Of a stretch of DNA of 64,000 nucleotides, positions 54,216-64,000 are shown one piece after another. The DNA lies in assembly GCA_905221605.1 (NCBI GenBank), contig CAJNDS010002404.1, forward strand, positions 300,925 to 364,924, read 5' to 3'. The number at the start of each line of letters is the position of its first letter. Position 1 is the first letter of the stretch. Origin of the DNA: Symbiodinium natans. Its lineage: Eukaryota > Sar > Dinophyceae > Suessiales > Symbiodiniaceae. The position numbers were made by a program, and so were the translations under genes. The notes under the pieces were generated by a model. The model did no database searches. It saw nothing but the letters and a program-made list of their open reading frames with translations, and was not told where the DNA came from.

Positions 54216-55349
54216 ATGGCTCCAATGACTCATGGCAAGCGCAGCCGTTCGCGCAGTTTCACAGCTGCCATGGAATTGCTCCTCCTTGCCACCGTCGCCT
54301 TTGAGGCCTTCAAGGCCTTCGAGCTGACCTTCGCCGCCCCACAGGCATCAGCACCAGCATCGACGCGGTTCCCGTCATCTCCGCGGGGCTTCGGCCGCTT
54401 TGAGGGTCGGCCTGTTACCGCCGTCACCTCAGCCGCCGCCTCAGCGTCAGAGATGTCTCCTTCACAAGTGTACTTTACAGGGATCGGCTGGTACCTGATG
54501 CACTTTGTCGTTAGCATTTGCAACGACGGCATCATGAAGTTCTTGGGCGAGAACCTGCCCCCCTTCCAGATCGTATTCCTCCGCTTCTCCGCAGCCGCAC
54601 TCGTCTTGCTGCCAGTGCTGGCGATCCAGGGGAGGAGCGCCTTCAAGTCCGCAAGGCTTTCCATGCATGCGGGCCGAGGAGCGCTGCTTGCGCTTGGCAT
54701 TGGCTTGTGGTGCTACGGACTTAGCATCATGCCTTTTGCTTCATGCGTCGTTATCAATAACACGATGCCGTTCTTCAAGATGCTCTTTGCGCAGCTTATT
54801 CTAGGGGAAAAGGTCGGGAAGCAGCGATGGCTGGCAAGCCTTGCCGGCTTCATAGGCTGCCTCATCGTCTTCAATCCCACAGCCGCAACTTTCCGGCCAC
54901 AGTCGCTGGTGCTGCTTCTGTCCGCATGCTGCTTTGCGATGCTCGACATCTTCAACAAGAAGTACACTACCTCCGAGACCGTCACATCAATGCTGTTCTG
55001 GGGCTCTTTGGCCACTGCCGCTATCTCAGCGGTCCGTGCAATTCCTACTTGGGTAAAGGTCACTGGCCCCCAGATGGCCCTGATTGGATGCTTGGGAGTT
55101 GGCGCGAACTTCCTCCTTTTCTGCCTGCTCCGCGCTTTCAGGTACGTGGATGCCTCAGCAACCTGCCCGTACAGGTACACTGAGTTTGTGCTCTCAGCCA
55201 CCGTCGGATTCTTCTTATTCAAGGAGATGCCCTCCAAGTCCACACTCCTTGGGTCTTGCATAATCCTGCCTTCGGTGATTTATACCGCGCTTGTCGAGAG
55301 CAGAGAGGCCAATCAGGAGCAGACGTCAGAGGACAAAGTGGAGGCTTGA
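54216..55349 (+). CDS. DMT/EamA-family transporter with plastid-type leader, uninterrupted ORF
   Basis: The 377-residue protein has ten predicted membrane segments in two EamA halves of the drug/metabolite transporter superfamily, which moves small metabolites across membranes. Visible landmarks are VYFTGIGWYLMHFVVSICND (about residues 85-104), PPFQIVFLRFSAAALVLLPV (first half), FASCVVINNTMPFFKMLFAQ, LILGEKVG and RWLASLAGFIGCLIVFNP, then in the second half LLLSACCFAMLDIFNKKY, FLLFCLLRAFRYVDASAT and YTEFVLSATVGFFLFKEMPS. The first 80 residues are a leader: a basic start, a hydrophobic core (LLLLATVAFEA, from about residue 20), then FELTFAAPQASAPASTRFPS, rich in Ser/Ala/Pro/Arg. A signal peptide followed by a Phe at the transit start (FAAP) matches the bipartite plastid leader of peridinin dinoflagellates. 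I infer a plastid envelope transporter; the substrate cannot be read. The start could also be codon 4 or 19. No introns. Confidence 0.9.
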   Translation: MAPMTHGKRSRSRSFTAAMELLLLATVAFEAFKAFELTFAAPQASAPASTRFPSSPRGFGRFEGRPVTAVTSAAASASEMSPSQVYFTGIGWYLMHFVVSICNDGIMKFLGENLPPFQIVFLRFSAAALVLLPVLAIQGRSAFKSARLSMHAGRGALLALGIGLWCYGLSIMPFASCVVINNTMPFFKMLFAQLILGEKVGKQRWLASLAGFIGCLIVFNPTAATFRPQSLVLLLSACCFAMLDIFNKKYTTSETVTSMLFWGSLATAAISAVRAIPTWVKVTGPQMALIGCLGVGANFLLFCLLRAFRYVDASATCPYRYTEFVLSATVGFFLFKEMPSKSTLLGSCIILPSVIYTALVESREANQEQTSEDKVEA

Positions 55350-55903
55350 GGGCAAGTTCAACATCTTCGCAGGTGGACACTTGGGTACATTTGGCAATAG
55401 ATATACCCTCTTGGAGACCTCCTGGCAGCTTCCGGGCAGTTTCCTAGGCTGGAACACTGCCTTTTGCTTCTCACCCAAGCTGGGCTGCGGCAAGGCTGGC
55501 ATGCAGGCTGTTTCCTCATGTTTCCTCATGCTCCAATCACGGAGGTTTCACCTAGATCGAACGGAGGAGAGGGCTGTACACAGGTCCGAGAACTAGAAAC
55601 ACTGGCAAGATGCTGTAGGTGTTGCTCGTCGCTCCTGCCTGAAAGAGGCTGTCTCTCGCCTAGCCGGCCCATGCAGAAGCGGCCTGCCAATGTGGCGGTC
55701 GAGGCGTGGATTCTGGATGTCTGCAAGCATCTGCTAGAATCTGCCGTTGCGCCGTGAAGGCCTGCCTTCCCTTCAAGCCCGCTGCCCGGGGTGCGGTCGT
55801 GCGCCGATGCAGGACAGGGCCTTCCGAAGCAAGAGGCGGGTTGTCAGCCGTGCCATGCCGTGCCTGTGGAGCCTGGCTTCTGAAATCTTCTGGCCAAGAG
55901 GTC
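55350..55903. other. Spacer between the transporter and SET genes
   Basis: Probably 3' UTR plus intergenic DNA. The open frames here show no domain. Confidence 0.45.
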
Positions 55904-57980
55904 ATGGAGCCCTGGGAAGAGCGCCTCAACGATCGGCCTTTCCGACTGGAAGAGATACCAGGCAACCTGAGAACATCTGAGAACGTTGGCGGCTGCACTG
56001 GCACGTGCCCTGATGGGAAAAGGTCGTGGTTTCGGTGCAGTGGCCACCAAAGACCTGCAGCGGTGACCTCAGTCGAAGAGCACACCGAAGCACCATATCA
56101 CGAAAGCTAGCTCCTTGGAGCTCGCGAGAGTTGTCGTTTACAAGTCTTCTCTCTAGTGTTCAGCTGGGTCAAAAAGAGACCCGACCCTTAAGTGGTATGA
56201 AAATCAAAGAGATAAACGGCCGTGGGGGGGGCCCCCCCCTGCCCCCCCTTATAGGATTGACAGAATCAATCTTAAGGTGTCCCCCCCCCCCCCCCCCTTT
56301 CAGGGCTTAACTGATTTCTGGGGAGGGGGGCGGGGGGCCCCCGTCAGGCTCCTGCTGTCGAGCCCTGACTCAAAAAAGCTTGCTTGTCAGCCGTGTTTCT
56401 AGCTTTCGTAGCCCAGATCTCAAGTGACAATGTTTGGCAAGCTTCTGCATAGCAACCTGCCCAAAGGACCGGCGATGTGGTGCTCCTAGAACGTCCAATT
56501 GTGGCGATTCGAAACGATGAGAAGGGCCCAGAGCCTACTTCTCTTTCTGCCGCTATGTCGTGAGGCGTGTTCAGGGGGCATCTTGTGCGGACTTTGATCG
56601 TGATTTCAGGTGATGAGTGGAACCATGAGCTCCACAGCCAGTGCGCAATCAAGATAAAGTCTCCCAGCACCATCCTCCTTCTGATATGAAAACAGACCGG
56701 ACACTTCGCACAGGCACAGTCAAGCTCATATTCAGCTTGCCGAGTGCTTCGCAGACTCAGCGACATACGTTCATGCTACTTCTGCACAAAAGAACGTGAG
56801 AGGCGCCACAAGCTGTGCACCAAAGACTCATGCCAAAAAGGACCCGGCCTGTGAGGTACAAGGCGCTCTCTGAGGAGGGCCAGGCTGAGGTGTGCTCTGC
56901 TTATGGTCTTTCTCTGTGTCCTTCCCTTCATATGATGCCATGATATATCCCAGAGTCTGCAGAAGAAGACGCAGCAATCCAAGGTAATCCAAGTCGAACT
57001 TTCCGAATCCGGTACAGGTGTGGAAGCTTCACGACGCATGTCTCCAGAAGCCGGAGAAGTGCAGGGCTGTGGCTAATGCTTCATTAAAAATCATGGCCGT
57101 TTGGGTGAGCGTATGGGTGGACTGTACTTGACTTACGGAGGTCACTGGAGGGTATTCTCTTCACCAACTGCATCGGCCGAGATCAAAGTGTGAGGCAAGG
57201 CCTCTATGTTGACGCAGAACCTGCTTGAGGAGGGTGACTTTGTGTGCGAGTTACACCGTGAGGTGTAAGTTTAAGTTACACCGTGAGGTTCGACGCGGCG
57301 CTCTGTTTGCAGTTGAGTCGGTTCAATCATGGCTGCTGCCAAGCTCCGAGATACGTTTGTTGCAGCCGTTTTTTTGTGTCGAAGTACGACATAACAAGAC
57401 TAAGTGCAACTAATGTCTGCAAGCATGAGGCCCAAATCTGGAGCAAAGTTGGGATGAGGATGCCGGGCATGTGGCCGCCTCACCTGTCTTGGAAACCTCT
57501 CTTTCATGGTTCAGCGCTTTGAGACGAGGCCCGGCTTGTTGCTGCACGGCCAGTGAAGGCCGGCGAGGAGCTCTTCACACACTACGTCCCGGCCCTGCAA
57601 GACCGGGGGTGGGGGAGTTCGCCAGCGCCAATTTTGAAAATCTAAGCCCTGGACGGTCGAAAGCTCTACAATGAAGGGCTTTCTTAAAGATGCTTTTCAA
57701 GTGCTCAGCTACGCTGATCCTTGAGAGCTTTTTGGCGCGAGTAAGGTGGAGCTGAGGCTCGCGCGCGAGGAGAGGCGACAGCGGCTCCAGGAGTCCTACG
57801 GCTTCTGGCTCTGCCCTCAAGGGCCCTAAAATTGAGGCCCATTCAGGGCCCATGTAGGCCCTGTTTCCCTTTATTCCTGCGCTGCTACCCTTTCCGACTT
57901 GTTTTTCTAAGGTGTACATGTGACGTGTGCTCGCAGCCTGACTTTGCAGACAGCGACAAGCGACGGTCGGGTGGTGTCTG
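55904..57980 (+). CDS. SET-domain protein (putative lysine methyltransferase), split gene
   Basis: SET enzymes transfer methyl from S-adenosylmethionine to lysine. Exons on +: from the ATG at 55904, EPWEERLNDRPFRLEEIPG; about 56016-56060, GKGRGFGAVATKDLQ (the GKG.G.fA turn that starts SET); about 56467-56560, GDVVLLERPIVAIRNDEKGP (the usual Gly-Glu-x-x-Leu-x-Glu-x-Pro strand); about 56850-56885, RYKALSEEGQAEV; from 57018, VWKLHDACLQKPEKC; about 57142-57205, EGILFTNCIGRDQSVRQGLY; 57313 on, LSRFNHGCC (equivalent to the catalytic SRFNHSC, with the usual Ser replaced by Gly); about 57547-57592, RPVKAGEELFTHYV (SET C-terminal GEEL..Y); 57912 on, CTCDVCSQPDFADSDKRRS (post-SET cysteines plus the SDxRR common in this subfamily). 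The order and spacing are those of SMYD/SET5-like proteins, without a MYND finger. Exons 1 and 2 lack an obvious AG at the join. The targets are unknown. Confidence 0.75.
56281..56297. repeat. Poly-C tract, 17 nt, in a G/C-run-rich patch
   Basis: 17 C, with GGGGGGG-CCCCCCC and GGGGAGGGGGG runs within 56225-56340. It probably lies in an intron of the SET gene. Confidence 0.85.
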
Positions 57981-58158
57981 CACATTTTCTAGCTGGCCGC
58001 AGCGGAAACTTCCTTGCGTTTATGTCTGTCCAGGACTGACATGGGTCGTTCAGACCTCAGAGCCTTTTTGTTTGCTGTCTCAGGCGGGTGCGCTCGCTGC
58101 CTCAGACGCCTGACATGCAATCACGACAAACCACGAACACCTAATTGGACATCATCAG

Positions 58159-58219
<61 letters not shown>

Positions 58220-60364
58220 TGCAACATCAGCATCAGCATCATAAAGTGCAGAGCCCATCTCTGGTGGCACGTAGTACATATGGAGTAGATGTGGCATATT
58301 GCGTATTGTGCATTATGCATTACACATTTGCATCATGTATGACTCATTACAAGTATTGCGAATTATGTATTGCGTATTCGTAGTACGTATCACAAGCATT
58401 GTTTTTCTTTTGATTTAAACGTCGGTGTTATCCTGTCTTCTTGCATGCTGTTCTTCTCGTTGAGGTTATGCTGCTATGCTCCTATTTGTTGCTTTTGTTT
58501 GTTTTGCTTCCTCGTTTGTTCTTATGACTGTGGTTGCATTTTTTGCATCACAAACATATGTCGTTACAACACCGTCCTATGAACTAGCTTTACAATTCCG
58601 AGCCAGATCGGCTTGTTAAGTTTTATTACGAAGTGGATGTGTTGGGTATGCCTGGTCCATGCCGGGGCTTTTTTTGGGGAGACCTGAGGCCTGGACAAGA
58701 GCATCCGGAAGGATGGCTTGACGAACTTGGAGCAAAGTGAAAGGGCCGCAGCCTTGGTCCCCCACAAGAACACTTTGAAGCCGGGATCACGGAACCCCCT
58801 TTCTGCAGAGGCATCTGAGAAGTATGCTATAGTATGCCCTTGCGCATGGATGTCCTTGGCGGGCGCTGGGCACGCCCTGAAATTATCGCACGAGCAGTTC
58901 AGCAATGCCGTCGCTGCAGATGGTGAAGAGGCTCCTGAAGCTCTACGATCAGGACCGGCGCGATCACCATGCCGTTCCCGAAAAGGTTCGAACATGGTAA
59001 ACCGAACAATCTAATCAATCTACATCTTTTGCGGAGGAAGGGCTGGCAATGTTTAGCTGGAGAAAGCTGATGGGCACTCGGTTGAGAGTTTTAAAGCTCA
59101 TTCTCTCATGCATTGTTCATGTTTCGCAAGACCAGCACGAGGCATTGCCTTACCGCCATGGAGATGGCATTGCGGCGCAGTGCGCGACTGAGATCAACAG
59201 ATCAATCGAAGAAAGCGCTTCACGTCGAAGAATCGCTTCAATCGGAAGATTCTCCTTGCAAAGGTGATCTTCCCGTCGCTGTCCAGTGGGCGCGCAAAGC
59301 CCATGAGAATGCCAGGCAGGGCAAAAAGGGTCGCAAGGCCTATTAGAGCAGCTTAAGGGGAGGGACTCCGTAGGTTGGCTCACGGTCCAGACCACCGAGA
59401 TACACGCTGGTGTGCAGAGCTGATGAAGGCAGCGATCTGGTTCGTCGTGTGTTGTGGATAAGTTGGTGTCCGGCAATGTTTGCTTATTGTGACGAGGATC
59501 CTTCCAGTCATCCTTCGTTTGGCTACCGAAGTCAGGCTGTGACACTCTCAGAGCGACGTCTCGCCTTGTTGTTCTTATGGATCGAGTGGTGAGGTCAAGA
59601 ATTGGGCAACTTATGCCTTTCTGATTACAGTCCTCATTGCAAGGGGCCTGGGAAGGGCGCGCCAACGCAATGTGAATGCCATGCAACGCAGCGCAGCTCA
59701 CTTGTAGCATCTTGTAGTGACTGAGGCCTTGAGCCCGTGTGTTCTTTTTGATTTGCGTACAGAAGATAAACATCCTTACCGCGGCATCCTGGGGATTGCA
59801 AGTGTCGACGGGGTGAGCCAAGCTAGTTATGTCAGTTGCGTCAGCAGCAGCTTTTGGAAGTGTGAACTGCATCATCTTGCATCTGTTGCCTTTGAGCTCA
59901 GGTCGCGTCCGCCATCATGTACGAGTGATCGGACTGTATCAGACCATGGGCTCCTCACCGTGCTGCCGTTGCCACACAGCCGAAGTTTCTGACAGGGCCA
60001 TGTGAGCGTGTCACCAGCTGATTTTCGCGTGGAAGGGGCGCCAGTGTCTTGAAAATTGTGCCAGCCAGGGGTAACGTGGTCATATATGTTTGTATTTCTG
60101 TTTGCAGGCAAATCAAGTTTCAGACCTGGGCCCGGCTGATTCTTTCAGATGTATTGAGATTGAGATTTTTAGGACCTTACGGGTTCCATTCCGGGGCATT
60201 CAAGGCTGGTGACGCAGAATGTCGCTGAGAAGCATCATGCTGTTCGAAGTAGAAACGACAGGCTCAAGTTGAGCTAGTAGATCAGCAGTGGCATCTCAGA
60301 AGCTTTGCCGCTTGTGGACATGTCACGGAGCACGTAGCAGATCCCATGTTTTGGTAATCTTGGT
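57981..60364. other. Unassigned, weak coding-like pieces
   Basis: Candidate + exons are at 58905-58985 (MPSLQMVKRLLKLYDQDRRD, helical), 59150-59346 (ALRRSARLRSTDQSKKALHV) and 59740-59810 (LFDLRTEDKHPYRGILGIAS). None is assigned. Long minus frames (58564-58995; 59150-59875, 241 codons) have unlikely composition and overlap these. Confidence 0.3.
58149..58241. repeat. CAT triplet repeat, about 90 bp
   Basis: About 24 nearly perfect CAT (ATC) units with GCATCA variants at both ends, followed at 58290-58395 by an AT-rich degenerate patch of GTATTGCG/ATTATGCATT words. Confidence 0.9.
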
Positions 60365-60925
60365 GTGCAGACAAACTTGGGCGGTGCGTTTCGCACCCAT
60401 GTCGGATCCGAAGGCCAGTGGCAAATTTTCTCTGCGGTAGTGTGCATGATGCTGATTGCACAGGCGCATGCCTTCTTAGCAGCATTGCGGCCTTGTGCTT
60501 TGTGTTCTTTGCCAAGGCCAACCTCAGGGGTGTGGTGGGGGCAGCAGCGGCCATCGTGCTCGTCTCCCGAATCCGAGACGACACGATCCCAGAAGCGACA
60601 ACACGACACTTCGACACTTGAGTCGCTGTGGCATGAGCTGCTACGCCTTACTTCTGTTGTCCGAGCCATCTCCTCAGGTCAGACACCTTCCGCGATTATT
60701 GCTGGACAAGGCTTTGGGAAATGGGAAGATCTGGATCGTTCTGTACATGGATTGGATGCTTCTCTGCCCCGGAGGGTTCGCCTACGCAAAGCTTGCATGT
60801 CCTGGCATCGTCGCTGGCGATCTATGGCAGTGGGCCATAGTTCCTTGCAAATCTGCACGGCACGTGCAAACTGCTACTCGCTGCTACTTGACTCACTCGA
60901 GGCTATGAGCGTTTTGTGGCCATGA
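60365..60925 (+). CDS. Hypothetical 186-residue ORF
   Basis: An open frame with a mixed, basic composition (LWHELLRLTSVVRAISSGQT in the centre). No family. A second + frame through the same bases contains a hydrophobic segment (LLSSIAALCFVFFAKANLRG) that could be the real exon. It is kept as a weak candidate. Confidence 0.22.
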   Translation: MQTNLGGAFRTHVGSEGQWQIFSAVVCMMLIAQAHAFLAALRPCALCSLPRPTSGVWWGQQRPSCSSPESETTRSQKRQHDTSTLESLWHELLRLTSVVRAISSGQTPSAIIAGQGFGKWEDLDRSVHGLDASLPRRVRLRKACMSWHRRWRSMAVGHSSLQICTARANCYSLLLDSLEAMSVLWP

Positions 60926-61085
60926 TCTTACGCCGTCTCGGAATGACCAGGAGAAAGAGCGGGAAGCGTAGGCTGTAGTAGAGCAGACATGCTGTAGTGG
61001 GGGCCTTGGTGGGAACTCCGTTTGTCGTGGCATCCTCAAGCTGGCATCGTTTGGTCTGCGCGATGAAGCGCGCCAGTTTGAAAGG

Positions 61086-61140
61086 AAGAGCGCGCCCGCG
61101 CGCCGCCCGCGCGCCCGCGCGCCCGCGCGCCCGCGCATGC
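61086..61140. repeat. Alternating CG-rich tract
   Basis: About 50 bp of GCGCGCCCGCGCGCC-type alternation. It gives Arg/Ala-rich frames on both strands, including the minus frame 60893-61504, which I do not call a gene. Confidence 0.85.
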
Positions 61141-61173
61141 GCTCAAGAGAGAGTGCAAGTAAAAGAGCGCAGG

Positions 61174-61377
61174 ATGCCCTCCACCTTGGCGGCGATGCTC
61201 TCCCTCTTCGCCGCATTGCGCTGTGCCGGGGGCCCCATCGACTCGACGGAGGCTTCGCTTTCAGGGCTGTGCCGTGCTCAGGTGCAGAAGCTGAGGGACC
61301 GGCAGACATCCGACAGGCTGGGCATGCCAATGTGCATCTACGAGCCATACAGAACGCAGATGCAGCACCACCCCTGA
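61174..61377 (+). CDS. Hypothetical small ORF with signal-peptide-like start
   Basis: The ATG at 61174 starts MPSTLAAMLSLFAALRCAGG, a good signal-peptide shape, then about 47 polar residues to a TGA at 61375-61377. No family. It could be a first exon. An antisense frame overlaps. Confidence 0.22.
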   Translation: MPSTLAAMLSLFAALRCAGGPIDSTEASLSGLCRAQVQKLRDRQTSDRLGMPMCIYEPYRTQMQHHP

Positions 61378-64000
61378 AGCTTGCAGAAGCCTGGCTGAAG
61401 TTTGCTGAAGCCCCTGCTTTCCGGACAGATGTTGCAGGCTTGCCGATCTCTTGAAGCCGGGCGTGGATTTCCTTGGCAAGTGGATGGGCCTGTTCCTGGT
61501 GCATTGGTCGCTATTAAGAAGTATACACGTGCAAGAGGCGTCGCACACATGCAAAGATGCCCAATCTCATTAACTTCCTTCCACTGGTCGACTCGGCAAG
61601 TCACGTCTTTGATTAGCCGAGGCTCCCCCGCTGGTCTCCTTGGATGCTTCCATTGCGCGGCTCCCACCATACAGTCGCTCGGCTCAGCTGCTGCGATGTG
61701 TTTGCGATGAGCTCTTTCCGGTGCGGTGCGGACATGCGTCTGAAGAGAACGAGGGCGCGCATTTCAGGCGGAGCAGTTTGGGCCAACACATCGGCCTTGC
61801 TCGGAATTGGATGGGGTGCGACGTCGGCCTCACAGTGACATTGCATGAAATTGCCTATTCTAGTTGACACATGTTGACAACAATGTTGACACCCATGTTC
61901 CAAGGCACTGTGCTGCTGCCGCTGTCGCCTCCTCCTTGGTGCCGCAGCGCGCTGCACCGTGGGCAGCTGAGCCTCTCCCGATGAATTTCAAAAGGAATTT
62001 TGGCAGGGCATGTCCAAACACTCATTAATTTCTCTGAAATAATATGGAGCCAAAGTGCAACGGCTGCTCCAAAATCCTGAGATTTTGCATGAAGGTAAAG
62101 TCGGTTCTCCCCTGTTACTCGTACTACGACAAAAACCGCCTGACAGCCTTACATATGAAGGCTCGGTACATGAACCTGCCTTATGAGTCTTAATGATGTT
62201 AACTCGCCAGAATTACTCTTAACTTTTCTTAATGATGAGTCGTACGTACAGGAACTGCATCTGTAGAATAATCGAGCTCGGCCTAGCTCCCAGAGTCTGA
62301 CTTCGAGCTGACCAGCTCACTAGCAGGACACCGGCGAAGTCCGTGGCAGCACCTGCTAAGCAGGAAGCCAACGGCAATACGCAGGTGGTGAACCCAGTGA
62401 ACCCAGACCTGCCCCACATGCTCTATTTGCTCGAGCTGGCTAAAGTGAGGTCTCTCAGGATGAGGCAGTACGACGCTCCTGGGTTTTATTGGGTGCGGCT
62501 GGCTTTCTGGGAGTGTCGCAAGCTCAGCTGTCGCCGCAGCAACTTGCTTGGACACAGGGTTTGAAGCTTGCCTGATGATGTGCTAGCTTCAGGGCTTGTT
62601 CGCCAGCGCTGCCGCTGGTGATGCATCGACCGCTGGGGTGCTGCTTGCATGGTCTCAATCAGTGGGCGACCAGCCCAATGCTTTTTCACACGATGCGGTC
62701 TCATTTACGAGGGTGCAATGTGCTGTGCCAGGATGTTGTGTGAGATGAGCACCACCGTGTGTTCGTTCGCACTATCGAAGCTTCTTCCAGACGCCGTTCA
62801 GGACGTCTGCGAGTTTTCCTCAATGTAACTCTTGAGATGACATGCTTCGATGCTTCGAGCCTGTGCCCAGCGCGTGCTCCACCCCCTCGTGATATGCGCG
62901 GTGTCTTCCAATCTGGCGCCAGACTGGCATGTTTGCCACGTGTTTGCCACGTGTCGTGTTCATCAATGGTTGCAGCATATTACAACTTGCATCTCCTACT
63001 TGTCTGCAGTTTCTCACCGTAAACCTAGATCCGCACGGCAGCACTTTGGGTCTGTTACCTCCCGTGTCAAGCAGGTACACGCACGTCTAGGCCCCAAGCC
63101 CCCTTGCACAACTTTGGCTTGTACCAAGCCGGAGGATGTTCGAGGTGTTGCATGGTATCTGCCAGATCGCGATTTGTTGGGCCGACAGCCCCTTACTTCG
63201 ATGAAGGACGAGGAGCCCCTGGCTCAGGCTTGTCAGGCATTCGGCGATAGGCTGGTGTCAATTTCTTCATCCCTTGAGGTTGGAGACAAACTGTTCCAAT
63301 GGCTTCCTGCGGCGGTTACCGGAAAGAGCCTTAGAGCGAGAATACATGCTGTATGCATGGTCGATATCCCTGTCTCTTTTCTGTCTCTCCCTTTCTCCTT
63401 TCAGTCTAAGTGTCAGCTTGCAACCTCCAGCTTCCTACTTCCGGGAAATTGGTACTTTCTTTTTGCGTTCTGTGAGGGAGAGGATGTGGGTGGGGCAGGG
63501 AGGGCGCGCGGACTGAAGTTTTCAGGAAGCCTCTCAGACCCTAGATCAGAGCAACGAACGTATGATAGCGTATGCGTGATTGTTTCCTACCAGGCCTTGG
63601 TGTGAGGATGTACAACACCACTGGCCTTTGGCTTGACAACGCAGACGATTTCAAGTGTGCACCGTGGCTGCATGTTGTTGCTTCTCAGAAGCTCAGAAGC
63701 TCCGGCAACGAAGTGTCGCATCCGCAGTGCTTCGAGGTGTTGGCCACATGCTCGGCCTCGGGCTGCCTGGAACTCAAGCCGAGAAGAGCAGCTTGTGGAC
63801 CTTGTGAGCTTTTCCGTGCATCTTCATTAAACTTTGTTACGCGGCTGTTAGAACTTAGAGTATCACCCCAATAGCAAACACCCGAACATGCAGAAACCCT
63901 TTCCGAGGCTTTTCCATTCTGCTAACGACTCTTGGTGCGGTGAACCCGAAGTCTCCGCTGACAGTGCCAGCACCAGCCGGGGCCGCAAACCCTTCATCGG
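61378..64000. other. Unassigned end of window
   Basis: Two + frames look somewhat protein-like: 62343-62564 (PDLPHMLYLLELAKVRSLRM) and 62850-63605 (251 codons; its middle has DVRGVAWYLPDRDLLGRQPL and QACQAFGDRLVSISSSLEVG, while its ends look non-coding). The final stretch, 63650-63830, is open in two frames. I cannot name any of them. They may belong to one gene running past the window. Confidence 0.35.

Noticed and set aside
59150-59875. 241-codon minus-strand ORF
   Set aside because: Cysteine- and proline-scattered composition with no domain. It overlaps coding-like + pieces.
60893-61504. 203-codon minus-strand ORF
   Set aside because: Kept open by the CG-alternating tract, with Arg/Ala low complexity in the centre.
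1-64000. CRISPR arrays, tRNA, rRNA, bacterial promoters or terminators
   Set aside because: None seen. The tandem repeats have no unique spacers, and the gene structure is eukaryotic.

Overview
The window looks like nuclear DNA of a dinoflagellate, most likely Symbiodiniaceae or a close relative. (1) Several genes can be rebuilt only by joining many short exons across small introns. Four introns whose boundaries are fixed by protein homology have GA or GC donors, and every acceptor I could fix is followed by G (AG|G), which is the dinoflagellate rule. (2) Degenerate TTTAGGG-type telomere-like tracts recur through the window. (3) Every recognisable gene lies on the + strand, as in the one-directional gene blocks of Symbiodiniaceae. 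(4) A transporter carries a presequence that resembles dinoflagellate plastid-targeting leaders. I see no ribosome-binding sites, operons, tRNA, rRNA, CRISPR or insertion sequences.

Layout. 1-16 kb is gene-poor, with short unassigned coding-like stretches (3.1-3.85, 8.84-9.9 and 13.37-13.64 kb) among telomere-like tracts and 9-bp minisatellites. 16.37-18.6 kb holds a split FAD-dependent aromatic hydroxylase-like gene. A 55-residue reading frame at 19.17 kb and a telomere-like region (19.4-21.0 kb) precede methionine sulfoxide reductase A (21.45-22.29 kb). 24.86-25.42 kb carries EGF/sushi-like exons. 27.3-29.64 kb is a mandelate racemase/enolase-superfamily gene with at least 14 exons, followed by a CNNM (DUF21) transporter core (30.06-30.75 kb), an unassigned gene (32.2-33.75 kb) and an uninterrupted gene for an unknown protein with about 8 membrane segments (34.19-36.06 kb). 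38.2-38.6 kb is SRR1-like.

From 39.5 to 51.9 kb the + strand holds dozens of short exons that each encode heptad-type coiled coil. This is one giant gene, or two, with an HMG-box gene between the halves (44.6-45.6 kb). 54.22-55.35 kb is an uninterrupted DMT/EamA transporter with a plastid-type leader, and 55.90-57.98 kb is a split SET-domain gene. The last 6 kb has only weak open frames and simple repeats.

The genes do not form a pathway; each is probably transcribed in a long array and trans-spliced. Intron-rich genes lie next to two intronless ones, which suggests reinsertion of processed cDNA. Exon limits come from reading homology by eye. Unless a junction is stated to be fixed, gene ends are approximate.
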